Notes under the pieces: model-generated
Database searches by the model: none
Told to the model about the DNA's origin: nothing
What the model saw: only the letters and a program-made list of their open reading frames with translations
Shown: positions 23,761 to 32,163 of the stretch, in pieces
Numbering within the stretch: the first letter of the stretch is position 1
How the letters are laid out: each line of letters starts with the position of its first letter
Made by a program: the position numbers and the translations under genes
NCBI RefSeq assembly: GCF_000020725.1
Contig: NC_011146.1
Span: forward strand, 1,983,501 to 2,047,500
Direction of reading: 5' to 3'
From: Citrifermentans bemidjiense Bem
GTDB lineage: Bacteria; Desulfobacterota; Desulfuromonadia; Geobacterales; Geobacteraceae
DNA: 64,000 nt

Positions 23761-24108
23761 ATGAACATCCAGAGCATCGAACTCAACGACGAAACCACAC
23801 CCTCGGTAGACGCGAGGGAACTCCACGGAAGGCTGGACTCCAAAGAGATGTTCGCCCACTGGATCAAGGACCAGATCAGAAGGGCCATGCTGGTTGACGG
23901 CGTGGATTACGTTATTGGGGAATCTCCCAAAAACCCCAAAGGTGGCAGACCCACAGTGGAATACCTTCTCTCCCTGGATGCCGCCAAGAACATCTGCATG
24001 ATGTCCCAAAGCACACAGGGCCAAGCCCTCAGGAAGTACTTCATCGAGGTGGAGAAACGCTACCGCGCACAACTGCAGCTCACCGAAATCATACGTATTT
24101 TGAGATAA
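23761..24108 (+). CDS. AntA/AntB-type phage antirepressor (short form)
   Basis: This 115-residue protein matches the AntA/AntB antirepressor domain: SVDARELHGRLDSKEMFAHW near residues 15-34, then VDGVDYVIGES and RPTVEYLLSLDAAKNICMMS, ending with RKYFIEVEKRYRAQ. Such proteins counter phage repressors or control lytic genes. Full antirepressors often carry a second DNA-binding domain; this copy stops soon after the first domain. AAGGAGACCCA gives a clear ribosome site. The gene follows the Tad2-like remnant by nine bases. Confidence 0.88.
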   Translation: MNIQSIELNDETTPSVDARELHGRLDSKEMFAHWIKDQIRRAMLVDGVDYVIGESPKNPKGGRPTVEYLLSLDAAKNICMMSQSTQGQALRKYFIEVEKRYRAQLQLTEIIRILR

Positions 24109-24362
24109 CCCCCCGCATAGATACAACAGCCGCGCATTGTCTCCCCCAGAGGATTCCCTCCCCTCACCATTTCATCAACGATTTCAGCTAGTACGAAATA
24201 ACCCTGCCCATTGGATGGAAAACGCCTCGCTTGATCCGCATGCCCCTCCACAAATCCCTGTTGTTCCAGGTAGCTGGAGATAACCCCTACCTTTGAAGTA
24301 AGAACCAGCTCTCCCTCCAATGTTTCACCTTCATCCCTGCCTATCAGTGTCGTTTGCAACAT
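24060..24362 (-). CDS. Possible small protein on the opposite strand, unknown
   Basis: A 100-residue frame (MLQTTLIGRDEGETLEGELV, with a later SNGQGYFVLAEIVDEMVRGG) fills most of the 300-base gap between the antirepressor and the next plus-strand gene. It overlaps the antirepressor end by 49 bases. The ribosome site is weak. The composition is protein-like, but no family was recognised. Otherwise the gap holds nothing I can name. Confidence 0.3.
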   Translation of the reverse strand: MLQTTLIGRDEGETLEGELVLTSKVGVISSYLEQQGFVEGHADQARRFPSNGQGYFVLAEIVDEMVRGGNPLGETMRGCCIYAGGYLKIRMISVSCSCAR

Positions 24363-24409
24363 AGCCCTTCAACAACACCAACGAATCTCAAGCCAAAGGA
24401 GCCGCACAA

Positions 24410-24658
24410 ATGAGACAACAGCAGACCCAAAAGAACTCTGGACAGCATTACCACCTCAACCTCGACAGGATCACCTATGCAGCCCTCGGCGGCTGTCTCC
24501 GAGTCCACCGGAACCACGGCAACGACTTCTCCAACAGCGTCATCGTGAGGAGGGCAGTTCGGGCCTACCTGGAGAAGCTAGAAGCCCTTGAGGCGTCCAG
24601 TGTCGGGATGGACCAGGAAGTGATTGAGACCAAGAGAGCAGCCAAGGGGGTGCAGTAG
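24410..24658 (+). CDS. Small probable ribbon-helix-helix-like protein
   Basis: The 82-residue product has a basic N-terminus, a segment HLNLDRITYAALGGCLRVHR and a helix SNSVIVRRAVRAYLEKLEAL, a pattern like the second half of ribbon-helix-helix DNA-binding proteins. AAAGGAGCCGCACAA precedes the ATG. It ends one base before the helicase-like gene, so the two are co-translated. A regulatory role for the element is plausible; the family assignment is weak. Confidence 0.55.
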   Translation: MRQQQTQKNSGQHYHLNLDRITYAALGGCLRVHRNHGNDFSNSVIVRRAVRAYLEKLEALEASSVGMDQEVIETKRAAKGVQ

Positions 24659-24659
24659 C

Positions 24660-26444
24660 ATGGAGCGCACAGTACCGCCCAACACTTTGACCTTCCTTGC
24701 ATACAATGAAGTGAAGGCATTCTTCAAGGAGAAGGATCATCAGCCATCGTCGGAGATGTACCAAGGGCTATACAACCTCCAGGACACCCTTACCAGGATG
24801 CTCAGTGGAGACCTAGATGAAAAATATTACCTGTCATCTCTCGATCCTGGAGTAGGCAAGACCTCAGCCATCAAGGCATGGCTCCACGTCTATCTGAAGC
24901 GACGGACGCAGTACGGGGACAGGGGTGTCATCATTTGCTTTGATCGATTGGACGAGATAGAGCAGTTCATCCGTAGTAGTGCGATGCCTGAAGATGTCTA
25001 CGGTGTCCTGGTCAGTGGGTCAACGTCAAGGGGAATCCGCCTGAATGACATGGGTGTTGGAGTCGATAGCCTGGATTCGGCAGTCGTGCTCCTGACCACC
25101 AAACAGCAGATCATCAAGAGGACACGGAGAGGTAGAGCCTTTGGTGGGGTGTCGAGGTTCTACTACCAGGGCGCACCCAGAGTTGTCCGCATCTGGGATG
25201 AATCCATGACGGTGGGGAGGTCTCTCACCCTGTGTGCCTCGCAGATTCTGGAGTTGGTACACACCATCAGCAGGGTTGATGTTGGGCTTTCCCTCAGGGT
25301 CCAGGAGTTCGCCCTCAGCCTGGGGAACTGTTCCGACAAGGCCATCTTGAGCGTTCCCGACCTTGGTGGCCTGGAGTTGGGGTACAACTTCAGGTGGCGT
25401 GACAGCACCATGAGAGACACAGCAGAAACATTGGCTTTGCTGTCTGGGAGGGTTGTTACCGTCAGGGTCGATGGCGTCGGGAGAGTCGCTCTCGATTGCG
25501 TCCAGAGCTTACCTGAGGACTTCAAGCCTTGCCTCGTAACGGATGCATCAGTCAGAATCAGAGAGACTTACAGACTCCAGGAGACCTATCGCGGGGACGT
25601 AGAGCGGCTGACTCCAGTGACCTCTTGCAAGCGATACGATAACCTGAAGGTCTTCGTATGGCACAGACGAACGGGCAAACAGTCGTACAGGATTGAAGGT
25701 GTCGAGGAGGTCGCCAAGGAGGTCGCCAAGGTTGTGGCTGCTCGTACACGGGAAGCCTTTCTCATCGTCGTAACGAAGGAGAACAGGACAAAGATGTCAG
25801 GGGCTCTCAAGCGGGAGCTGCCGTCAGCCGACTACTCCAGGCTGCAGTTCCTCACCTGGGGGATGCACCTTGCAACCAACGACTATGTGGATATTCCCAA
25901 CGTGGTCATCACCAGTCAGCTCTACTACCGACCAGCAGACTATGAGGCTGGAGCAAGAGCAGCAGCCACTCTTACGACCTCAGACGGGCAACTGTCGGAG
26001 GAAGTGTTCCAGGCATTCAGGAAAGGGGAGACTGCTCACCACCTACTGCAGTGCATCTGCCGTGGGGCTGTGAGGAAGGCTATAGGCAACCAATGTCCTC
26101 CTTCACGATGCTGGATCATCTCAGCCAGAGGGATGAAGGTTGAGGAGCAACTCCCCGACATCTTCCCTGGGTGCTCAGTGGAGCCATGGGAGAATGCACC
26201 AGTAGCCTTCAAGGAGATCAAGCTTCAGGTACTGGGATACATACTCGACTGCCTGGGAGCTGGTGTGGAGAGGATCAAGGCATCAGCAGTTAGGACATCA
26301 GCAGGTATCAAGTCAGTTTCCAACTTCAAGCGCGACTACTTGACCGACTCCAGGTTCATGGCCCTGTGCAACGACCACGGTGTAATCATCCTCCATGAAA
26401 ACAGCAGGTACTTCTTTGAAATGAATCCCTTCAGGATGCAGTAA
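24660..26444 (+). CDS. SF2-helicase-like ATPase of the island
   Basis: The 594-residue protein shows a Walker A-like LSSLDPGVGKTSAIKAWLHV near residue 65, an acidic Walker B-like VVRIWDESM about 125 residues later, and a C-terminal motif LLQCICRGAVRKAIG resembling SF2 motif VI (QxxGRxxR). Segments between (VVLLTTKQQIIKRTRRG, LATNDYVDIPNVVITSQLYY) fit a helicase core. Phage and satellite replication proteins often have this form; no primase domain was seen. The start directly follows the preceding stop. The substrate and exact family are uncertain. Confidence 0.6.
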   Translation: MERTVPPNTLTFLAYNEVKAFFKEKDHQPSSEMYQGLYNLQDTLTRMLSGDLDEKYYLSSLDPGVGKTSAIKAWLHVYLKRRTQYGDRGVIICFDRLDEIEQFIRSSAMPEDVYGVLVSGSTSRGIRLNDMGVGVDSLDSAVVLLTTKQQIIKRTRRGRAFGGVSRFYYQGAPRVVRIWDESMTVGRSLTLCASQILELVHTISRVDVGLSLRVQEFALSLGNCSDKAILSVPDLGGLELGYNFRWRDSTMRDTAETLALLSGRVVTVRVDGVGRVALDCVQSLPEDFKPCLVTDASVRIRETYRLQETYRGDVERLTPVTSCKRYDNLKVFVWHRRTGKQSYRIEGVEEVAKEVAKVVAARTREAFLIVVTKENRTKMSGALKRELPSADYSRLQFLTWGMHLATNDYVDIPNVVITSQLYYRPADYEAGARAAATLTTSDGQLSEEVFQAFRKGETAHHLLQCICRGAVRKAIGNQCPPSRCWIISARGMKVEEQLPDIFPGCSVEPWENAPVAFKEIKLQVLGYILDCLGAGVERIKASAVRTSAGIKSVSNFKRDYLTDSRFMALCNDHGVIILHENSRYFFEMNPFRMQ

Positions 26445-26622
26445 AAGTGCTCAAACTCCGATAATAGTAATAGCCTTTGAGTACCTTCACTGTTTTGACC
26501 TCAGTTTCCTTTCCTCCTGGTCGGAGAGTACAAGCTACTACAGCAATACTGCAGTTCCAGTAATGACCTCCTTCAGCCCAGCTCTGTAACAGAGTGTCGC
26601 TGAAGCTCACCATTAGCCTCAT
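26431..26622 (-). CDS. Possible small protein on the opposite strand, unknown
   Basis: A 63-residue frame starts MRLMVSFSDTLLQSWAEGGH behind GGAGGGGGACTAC, a strong ribosome site, and overlaps the end of the helicase-like gene by 14 bases. It has a central hydrophobic strand NCSIAVVACTL. No family was recognised. If it is not a gene, the 300-base gap between the helicase-like gene and the next gene is empty. Confidence 0.33.
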   Translation of the reverse strand: MRLMVSFSDTLLQSWAEGGHYWNCSIAVVACTLRPGGKETEVKTVKVLKGYYYYRSLSTFTAS

Positions 26623-26742
26623 GTAGTCCCCCTCCAGTTTCATCTTCCTTACAGCCAACAACTAAGCCTCATCATCCAGAGGTCAACCAAACAGAAGGAG
26701 TCGATGCGAAGCTCATCAGACTTCCATACACAAGGAGCCACT

Positions 26743-28449
26743 ATGCCCTATTCAGCACTTCAGAAACTCTCCAGTCGCACCCCCACCAGCAACAAATATC
26801 CCTACCAGACTGACGCCAAGCTGGAGGTGGTGGCCAAAGCTACCGACCCGTTCGTACAGCAGGGGCTCATGGGGCAGGATGTCATCAAGGCACTCTCTGC
26901 CATCAACCCTACACTGAAGGCTTACGGTGATGTCCAGGAGGCGAACAAGCCTGAGAACGTAGCCAAGGCCAAGATGGACGCCAAGAACGGCACCTACAGT
27001 AAACCCGATAGCTTCCTCAACCAGGGCTCTGGCTACTCCGAAACCTGGAGGATGACCAACGGGGAAGCCAAGATGTCGAAAGTCAGTGGTCAGCACCTTC
27101 AAGACCTCCACGACAACAACTACTTCATCGACTCTCCGGACCCTCAAGCTGCCATCAAGGAGAACTACCAGCAGCACTACGAGGCGGCATTCGCTGATGA
27201 GGAGACCAAAGACCCCTTCACCATGGCGGGAGCCTCGGAGCTGTACCATGCCACTGAAGCCAAAGCTACTGCTGGCTACCAAGCAGCCTTCAACAAGAAA
27301 GCCATCAACACCCATGAGCAGAACCTCAATGACATCGCATTGACTACGGTACAGGATGCCTTCCGTGAGGGGATTCATGATCCTGCAGTGGTCAGGAACC
27401 TTCTGGCCAACCTCAGGCACGGTGTCGATACCAACCTAGTTCCTGCCAATAGGATAGGCTCGGTGGTCACCAATGCCCTGGTGGGTGCGGCTAAAGCCAA
27501 CATGATGGACACTCAACTCCCTCTGCACGAAAGGCAGGAGTTTAACATGGTGGTCTTTGATGCTCTTAGGACTTCCGACAAGGACGGCAACTCCTGGTAC
27601 AAGGCAATCGATCCGGACACTGGGAAGACGCTGAACAGGAACGCTGTAGATGATACTGAAGCCTACCTCCACAAGGTGGCTGAAGAGGAAGAGAACCAGA
27701 TGGAACGGAAGCTCCTGAAGGACCAGGAGGAGAACTCCTCTGGCATCATGGCAGCTATCCTCTCGACAGGGCACAGCAGGGACCTCAACACCTTCTATCC
27801 AATCCTCAAGGAAGCTGCAGACCTGAAGTACATCAGTAGGGAAGGCCTGAAGCAGATCGAGAACATGCTGAACACCACCATCCAGGGTGGCACCCACATC
27901 ATCGAGAACCCCACGGATGTCAATGCGCTTTACTACAACGTCCTTATGGGTAAGGTGTCGAGCAAGAAGGTGTACGAGGAGCTGGCTGGTGAGAGGATTC
28001 GTCCTGACACCGCACAGCAGATGATGGGGCTCATCGAGAGGAACAAGGCGCACATGGAGAACCTCGCAGCTGAAGGCAGGAATAATGAGCAGCAGCTGTT
28101 CGCCCAGAGTTACACCCAGCAGCACCAGACGCTGTACACCCTGTACTACAAGCTTGATGAGGAAGGTAAACCAGATGTGGACTCTGCAGAACGCTGGGGG
28201 GCTGTCCAGGACTACTACAACGACCTCGTCTACAGCCAGAAGAAGTCCCCGGTCCAAGCCAAGATGGAAGTCATGAAGGCTTTCCCTGCCGATGGTGCAG
28301 ACGGTGGGTTCAAGACTGCCCAGGAAGCCCAGGACGAAGGCAAGAGGGCTAAGGTGATGTACGGCACTGGAGCCATCAACAAGAAGGAGTTCGACAGGAT
28401 CATGGCCAAGGTTAAGCCCTGGGCCTACAGAGCAGCCAACAGGCGATAG
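26743..28449 (+). CDS. Phage internal-virion/ejection-protein-like protein
   Basis: This 568-residue, largely helical, polar protein is rich in Ala, Glu, Lys and Asn and has no signal peptide or membrane helix. Its arrangement resembles internal virion (ejection) proteins of T7-like phages: a disordered start with KDPFTMAGASELYHATEAKA near residue 150, an alternating-helix middle, HDPAVVRNLLANLRHGVDTN, and a basic end. The start at 26743 has CAAGGAGCCACT upstream. It is alone: no other virion gene lies in the island. A hairpin terminator follows the stop. The assignment rests on overall pattern, not catalytic motifs. Confidence 0.45.
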   Translation: MPYSALQKLSSRTPTSNKYPYQTDAKLEVVAKATDPFVQQGLMGQDVIKALSAINPTLKAYGDVQEANKPENVAKAKMDAKNGTYSKPDSFLNQGSGYSETWRMTNGEAKMSKVSGQHLQDLHDNNYFIDSPDPQAAIKENYQQHYEAAFADEETKDPFTMAGASELYHATEAKATAGYQAAFNKKAINTHEQNLNDIALTTVQDAFREGIHDPAVVRNLLANLRHGVDTNLVPANRIGSVVTNALVGAAKANMMDTQLPLHERQEFNMVVFDALRTSDKDGNSWYKAIDPDTGKTLNRNAVDDTEAYLHKVAEEEENQMERKLLKDQEENSSGIMAAILSTGHSRDLNTFYPILKEAADLKYISREGLKQIENMLNTTIQGGTHIIENPTDVNALYYNVLMGKVSSKKVYEELAGERIRPDTAQQMMGLIERNKAHMENLAAEGRNNEQQLFAQSYTQQHQTLYTLYYKLDEEGKPDVDSAERWGAVQDYYNDLVYSQKKSPVQAKMEVMKAFPADGADGGFKTAQEAQDEGKRAKVMYGTGAINKKEFDRIMAKVKPWAYRAANRR

Positions 28450-28458
28450 AACGGCAAA

Positions 28459-28499
28459 GAGCCGCTACAGCATCAAGCTCCAGGTGTCTGTAGCGGCTC
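28459..28499 (+). terminator. Hairpin terminator after the virion-like gene
   Basis: GAGCCGCTACAG (28459-28470) pairs with CTGTAGCGGCTC (28488-28499), a 12-bp perfect stem, followed by a pyrimidine-rich CTTCTCATCTTT. The T-run is weak. Confidence 0.65.
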
Positions 28500-28539
28500 C
28501 TTCTCATCTTTCATCATCACATCATCAAGGAGACGTTCA

Positions 28540-28938
28540 ATGGAACTCGCAGCACTCACAGGTTCTGTGAAGCAGATAAATTGGGCTCAGATCATACGGC
28601 GCAAGCGGCTCAAGGTTTGGCAAGGAGAGGACTCCAGCAGGTTCAAGGCTGTGGAGTCGATGCTGCATCAGCAGGGGGAGGCGTCCTGGTGGATAGCCAA
28701 CATGGAAGAGAGCCTACAGGAGGTCTGCAAGGTGCTCGATGGGGGAGTCAAGCCCAAGACACCAAGGGCATCAGGAGAGGACGCCAAGGAGGTCTCAAGC
28801 GAAGCAGTCGTGGCGAAGCAGAAGCCCGTGAGTGAGGGTGTGGTCAGGACGATAACAGCAACAGGCTTCATTCAGGTGGGGCCGACGCGAGACAGGAGGA
28901 CAGGTGAAATCGTAGTGGATGATTCGTTGCCATTCTAG
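28540..28938 (+). CDS. Island protein with an SSB-like acidic C-terminal tail
   Basis: This 132-residue protein has a basic N-terminal half (INWAQIIRRKRLKVWQGED), a helical middle (SWWIANMEESLQEVCKVLDG), a low-complexity linker rich in Lys, Glu and Ser, and the terminus VVDDSLPF. The last residues mimic the DDxxPF tip of bacterial single-stranded-DNA-binding proteins, which recruits many replication and repair enzymes. No OB-fold is recognisable. AAGGAGACGTTCA precedes the start. It may help the element capture host replication proteins; this is inference from the tail alone. Confidence 0.6.
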   Translation: MELAALTGSVKQINWAQIIRRKRLKVWQGEDSSRFKAVESMLHQQGEASWWIANMEESLQEVCKVLDGGVKPKTPRASGEDAKEVSSEAVVAKQKPVSEGVVRTITATGFIQVGPTRDRRTGEIVVDDSLPF

Positions 28939-29002
28939 GTGATTGACTTGGTAAAAAGGGGGGGTGCCTGAAGACCTCTCCATCCTCAGGCACTCCAAGT
29001 CC

Positions 29003-29323
29003 TCAATATCCGTATATGCTGCGAGTATTGCTCCTGCCGGTCGAGTTTCCGCTTCCACTGTTTGTGTAGCCAGGATCACCGTAGGTTCTCGTATTGTAGC
29101 TGGGGCTTCTATCGTTGTAGGTTGGGGAAGCTGTCCCTTCGCTACCAGTGTATGGATTGGTGTTACCTCGGACGTTGTAGTTATTGTTGTAAGAGGAGTC
29201 GGGCGATGACCGGGTATAGCCGTTGACATAAGTTCCGTCTTTTCTAGTGTAGCCATTTACATACTGGTCAGCAAAGGCAGAAGTAGCGACTAAAAGCAGC
29301 AGTAGTGCGACAAGCGATTTCAT
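29003..29323 (-). CDS. Secreted KDGTYV-repeat small protein
   Basis: The 106-residue product has a signal peptide (MKSLVALLLLLVATSAFA-DQ) and a mature region beginning YVNGYTRKDGTYVNGYTRSS, then Asn-, Ser- and Tyr-rich low-complexity sequence with NPYTG. Small secreted proteins with a GYTRKDGTYV core are widespread in Proteobacteria, including on chromosomes without phages, but their function is unknown. The start at 29323 follows AGGGGGCATC. It probably reached the island as a morphon or host-derived gene. Confidence 0.7.
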   Translation of the reverse strand: MKSLVALLLLLVATSAFADQYVNGYTRKDGTYVNGYTRSSPDSSYNNNYNVRGNTNPYTGSEGTASPTYNDRSPSYNTRTYGDPGYTNSGSGNSTGRSNTRSIYGY

Positions 29324-29477
29324 GATGCCCCCTATTTGGAAGATTGAATTAATTAGATGCAACTATACATAAGTCTCATGGGAAGTCAATCTCATTGACT
29401 TTAATTGAATGGGCATAGTTGACCATACTCTTCGACTCCGGCAACGGAGGGTCTGGTGTGGTGGCTCCGTCATCTCA

Positions 29478-29678
29478 TTACCTTTGACTTAGTCCAGGAG
29501 TTGCCAACACCCACTTACGCGCCGGGCCGTCTCCTTCAAAATGGTAAATGGTTCCTGTAGAGGTATCCAATAACGCCGCATTGTTGTAGCCAAATGGGAC
29601 AAAACGACCTACCGGACTTTGTTGGTCACACCCAAACAACGTAATCGACAGCAGGAATATTGAGACAGCCTTAATCAT
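29478..29678 (-). CDS. Small lipoprotein, unknown
   Basis: The 66-residue product has a short signal ending in the lipobox LFGC (MIKAVSIFLLSITLFGC), so it is likely lipidated at Cys17 and membrane-anchored. The mature part includes SPVGRFVPFGYNNAALLDTS and TIYHFEGDGPARKW. AGGAGGTCACTA precedes the ATG. It lies 16 bases downstream of the integrase stop on the same strand. Small lipoproteins of mobile elements sometimes block superinfection; no such evidence is visible here. Confidence 0.65.
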   Translation of the reverse strand: MIKAVSIFLLSITLFGCDQQSPVGRFVPFGYNNAALLDTSTGTIYHFEGDGPARKWVLATPGLSQR

Positions 29679-29693
29679 TAGTGACCTCCTGAT

Positions 29694-30998
29694 TCAGGGT
29701 TGGTAACACATCGTTGACAATGCCTCAAGTAAAACCTTAGGCTGATACCTCTTGCCATACCTCCCTGTTGTGATGCTGTCGTTTGCGTGTCCCATCAGTT
29801 CAGCGATAAGGTTTTCCTGGACCCCCAACTGTTTCAGGGTGTCGGCAAAGGCGTGTCTCAGGGAGTGGAAACTCTTGAGAGGGTCTTCTGTGACATGCTT
29901 CCGGTTGAACCTGCCGAACCAGTTCCCGACCGCAGCACAGTACCCATCACTGTCCCTTCTGACCAACTTCGGCCACATCCTCACAGACTTCCTTTCCTTC
30001 ATCGTCTCGACATATCGGAGTAGTCCCAGGCCAATCAGCTTCGGGTGGATCGGCACAAGGCGCTTGCTTGCCTCCGTCTTAAGTCTCTTATCGGCTTCCT
30101 CGTTGACATCGAAGACCCAGACACCGTCAACCTGTCTCACATCCGAGACATGAAGACCGCAGATTTCCCCCAGCCTCATCCCTGAGTACATGCCGATCAA
30201 AGGCACCCAGTACCGCTCAGGCTTGGCAGAAGGGGAGGGGAGAGCAGCGACCATCTTCTTCAAGTCCTCTCTGGTGTATGCTTTCCTCTCCTCATCAGCT
30301 CTCTTCTTCTGTTTGACCTTCAGCCCCTCTGTAGGGTTATCCCTCCTGTATCCCTCCTTGACACAATGAATCATGAGACTGCCGAACAGGGTAAGGAGCT
30401 TGTTGACTGTGGTGGTGCTCATCGGCGTGATGCCCTCCAGGGCTAGAACTTCCTTGATGGTCTTGCCTGGGTGTTTCTTGTAGAGATTGGCTGGGAGTCG
30501 GCACAGGGTATCCCTCAGTTTCCTAACCTCTTCGCGGGTGACCTCTGCCACGGTGTCAACCTCAAGGACATCCTGGAGCAGCCGCCAGTAGCTCCCATAC
30601 TCCAGCAGAGTCTTACCTGTCCATGCTGACTTGTTGTCGTTGACATACTCTTGAATGATGCTGGCGATGGAGGGGGAGGGCGGTGGAGCTGCAATCTTGG
30701 GCTCTACAAGGTTACTCTCTGCCTGTGCTGGGATGGTGCTGGATATCTCCTTCTTGCTTCCGAGGAGTGAGCATAGGCGTTCTGAGGCTTGAATAGGGGT
30801 GATGAAGCCACAACGGGTAAGGGTGAAGACTCCGAGGAACTGAGGAAGCAAGGAAGCTGCAGAGAGTCGGGCTGATTTAAGGTCTCTGGTGCGTAGTGAC
30901 TTTAGGATTTCTGCAGATGTGGAAATACCAGGGAGGTCAGCAGGGATTCTGATACGGAGGTAGTAGTTTTGGTTCCTTAAACGCAAATAGTTGGCCAT
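29694..30998 (-). CDS. int: Tyrosine site-specific integrase
   Basis: The 434-residue recombinase has a core-binding domain (about residues 110-230) and a catalytic domain. Catalytic residues read directly are Arg275 (YSGMRLGEICG), a likely Lys near 307 (KRLKTEAS), His378 and Arg381 (FHSLRHAF), His404 (LMGHANDS) and Tyr414 (TTGRYGKRY). All are in the normal order, so the enzyme should be active. The N-terminal half is longer than in lambda-type integrases, as in several tRNA-targeting island integrases. It lies 67 bases from attR, the usual place for the integrase of such an element. Confidence 0.97.
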   Translation of the reverse strand: MANYLRLRNQNYYLRIRIPADLPGISTSAEILKSLRTRDLKSARLSAASLLPQFLGVFTLTRCGFITPIQASERLCSLLGSKKEISSTIPAQAESNLVEPKIAAPPPSPSIASIIQEYVNDNKSAWTGKTLLEYGSYWRLLQDVLEVDTVAEVTREEVRKLRDTLCRLPANLYKKHPGKTIKEVLALEGITPMSTTTVNKLLTLFGSLMIHCVKEGYRRDNPTEGLKVKQKKRADEERKAYTREDLKKMVAALPSPSAKPERYWVPLIGMYSGMRLGEICGLHVSDVRQVDGVWVFDVNEEADKRLKTEASKRLVPIHPKLIGLGLLRYVETMKERKSVRMWPKLVRRDSDGYCAAVGNWFGRFNRKHVTEDPLKSFHSLRHAFADTLKQLGVQENLIAELMGHANDSITTGRYGKRYQPKVLLEALSTMCYQP

Positions 30999-31065
30999 CA
31001 GCTCTCGCTCCTCTGTGTGGCAAAAGAGGGTACACGGTGTGCTTGAATGGCCAACTATCTGATTT

Positions 31066-31093
31066 ACAAAAGTTGGTGGGCGAGATGGGATTC
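31066..31093. repeat. attR, 28-bp direct repeat inside the tRNA-Arg 3' end
   Basis: Identical to attL at 21166-21193. It covers the CCA end, the 3' acceptor strand and part of the T arm of tRNA-Arg on the minus strand, plus a few bases beyond, so the tRNA stays intact after integration. Confidence 0.93.
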
Positions 31094-31150
31094 GAACCCA
31101 TGACCCCTGGCTTCGGAGGCCAGTACTCTATCCAACTGAGCTACCCGCCC
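31074..31150 (-). tRNA. tRNA-Arg (anticodon CCG)
   Basis: On the minus strand the gene starts GGGCGGGTAGCTCAG and ends CTCGCCCA-CCA. The acceptor arm pairs GGGCGGG with CTCGCCC, the anticodon stem pairs CTGGC with GCCAG around the loop CTCCGAA, and the T arm contains GGTTCGAATCC. The anticodon CCG reads the Arg codon CGG. CCA is encoded. The 77-base length is normal. The 3' end is the integration target of the island. Confidence 0.96.
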
Positions 31151-31218
31151 GGCAAAGAACTATCTATTACACCATTTCCTGTAGCAACTCAAGGCCTAAG
31201 TGAAAAAAAGATGACTGC

Positions 31219-31914
31219 TTATTTCGCCAAGGTGCCATAAACGGGAACGGTGATCTCCTTCTTCTTGGCGCTGCTGGTCACTATGTGCACGTAGCCGCTC
31301 AGTATCTTCGATTCCGACTTTCCCAGTATGCTTAGATTCACCGAGCCTGTTTCTCCCGGTTTCAACTCACTCTTCCCGATGGTCGACTTTATCTGCAGCG
31401 TGTTGGAATTCACGTTGACAGCGATGAGCCTGATGCTGTTGCTGCCGTTATTGGTGACATTGATGGTGACCAGTTTGGCAACACCGGGCGTCACTGATCC
31501 GAGGCTCAACTGCCGCGGGGTTACCTGAAGTTCTTCGGAGACTGTTCCTTCCATGTTGAAGGTGTAGGAGGGGGTCTTGCTGGCATTGGTGAGCATGGTT
31601 ACGCTCTTCAGGACCTTCCCCCCGAACTCGGTAGAGTCGAAGACGACGTCGATTTGCGCACTCTTTCCCGGCTGAATGGTGGAAGTAGAGGGTTTGGCCG
31701 CGGTGCAACCGCAGGATACTTCAATCTTCTTTATCTGCAGCGGAGCGTCGCCGCTGTTTCTGATCTTGAAGCTATGCTGTACCTTCTTGCCTTGAGTGAC
31801 GGTGCCGAATTTGTACGTTCCCTGTTCCACAGAAAGTTCAGGGGCTGCCCAGGCAACATTGGCAACCAGAACCAGGCTCGGTATGAGTGATATCTTAACG
31901 AGGCGATTTCTCAT
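31219..31914 (-). CDS. Exported DUF1573-domain protein
   Basis: This 231-residue protein has an N-terminal signal peptide (ISLIPSLVLVANVAWAA) and two immunoglobulin-like repeats. The first contains the DUF1573 hallmark SFKIRNSGDAPLQIKKIEVS followed by CGCTAAKPSTSTIQPG; the second is a weaker copy (LSLGSVTPGVAKLVTINVTN). DUF1573 proteins are periplasmic or surface Ig-like proteins of unknown role. It is the first backbone gene after the tRNA and reads toward it. Confidence 0.88.
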   Translation of the reverse strand: MRNRLVKISLIPSLVLVANVAWAAPELSVEQGTYKFGTVTQGKKVQHSFKIRNSGDAPLQIKKIEVSCGCTAAKPSTSTIQPGKSAQIDVVFDSTEFGGKVLKSVTMLTNASKTPSYTFNMEGTVSEELQVTPRQLSLGSVTPGVAKLVTINVTNNGSNSIRLIAVNVNSNTLQIKSTIGKSELKPGETGSVNLSILGKSESKILSGYVHIVTSSAKKKEITVPVYGTLAK

Positions 31915-31993
31915 GTCAGTACCTCTTTTAAATGAGTTGATTGAGTATTTCGAGGTATTTATACCACAAAGGGACGTAGTGGGCCAGAATGAA

Positions 31994-32022
31994 TTGACAC
32001 TGCAAAATCCATCTGATATAGG
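31994..32022 (+). promoter_or_regulatory. Sigma-70 promoter for the MJ0042-domain gene
   Basis: TTGACA (31994-31999), a 17-base spacer and TATAGG (32017-32022) form a near-consensus promoter about 140 bases before the start at 32164. Confidence 0.7.
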
Positions 32023-32163
32023 AAATCGGGAGAAAATTAATGGAGCGTACCGCCAGCTTTTATTTAACTCGACCGGCTACACTTCATCGTCGGCGTGACA
32101 GGACCTCTCATCCAGTCAGCAGTATCACGCCGGATCTTTTTCAAAATGAATCGGAGGGGCTGA

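Larger units (their letters stand above)
21166..31093. mobile_element. Integrative genomic island / phage-satellite-like element (9.9 kb)
   Basis: The boundaries are the 28-bp direct repeats attL and attR at tRNA-Arg(CCG). Within them lie a tyrosine integrase next to attR, a serine recombinase, an AntA/AntB-like antirepressor, a Tad2-like remnant, an SF2-helicase-like ATPase, a protein resembling phage internal virion proteins, and several small proteins. Base composition is visibly less GC-rich, and codon use less GC-biased, than in the flanking backbone. No portal, capsid, tail or terminase gene was found. It could be a phage satellite, an integrative plasmid or a degenerate prophage. Confidence 0.9.
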
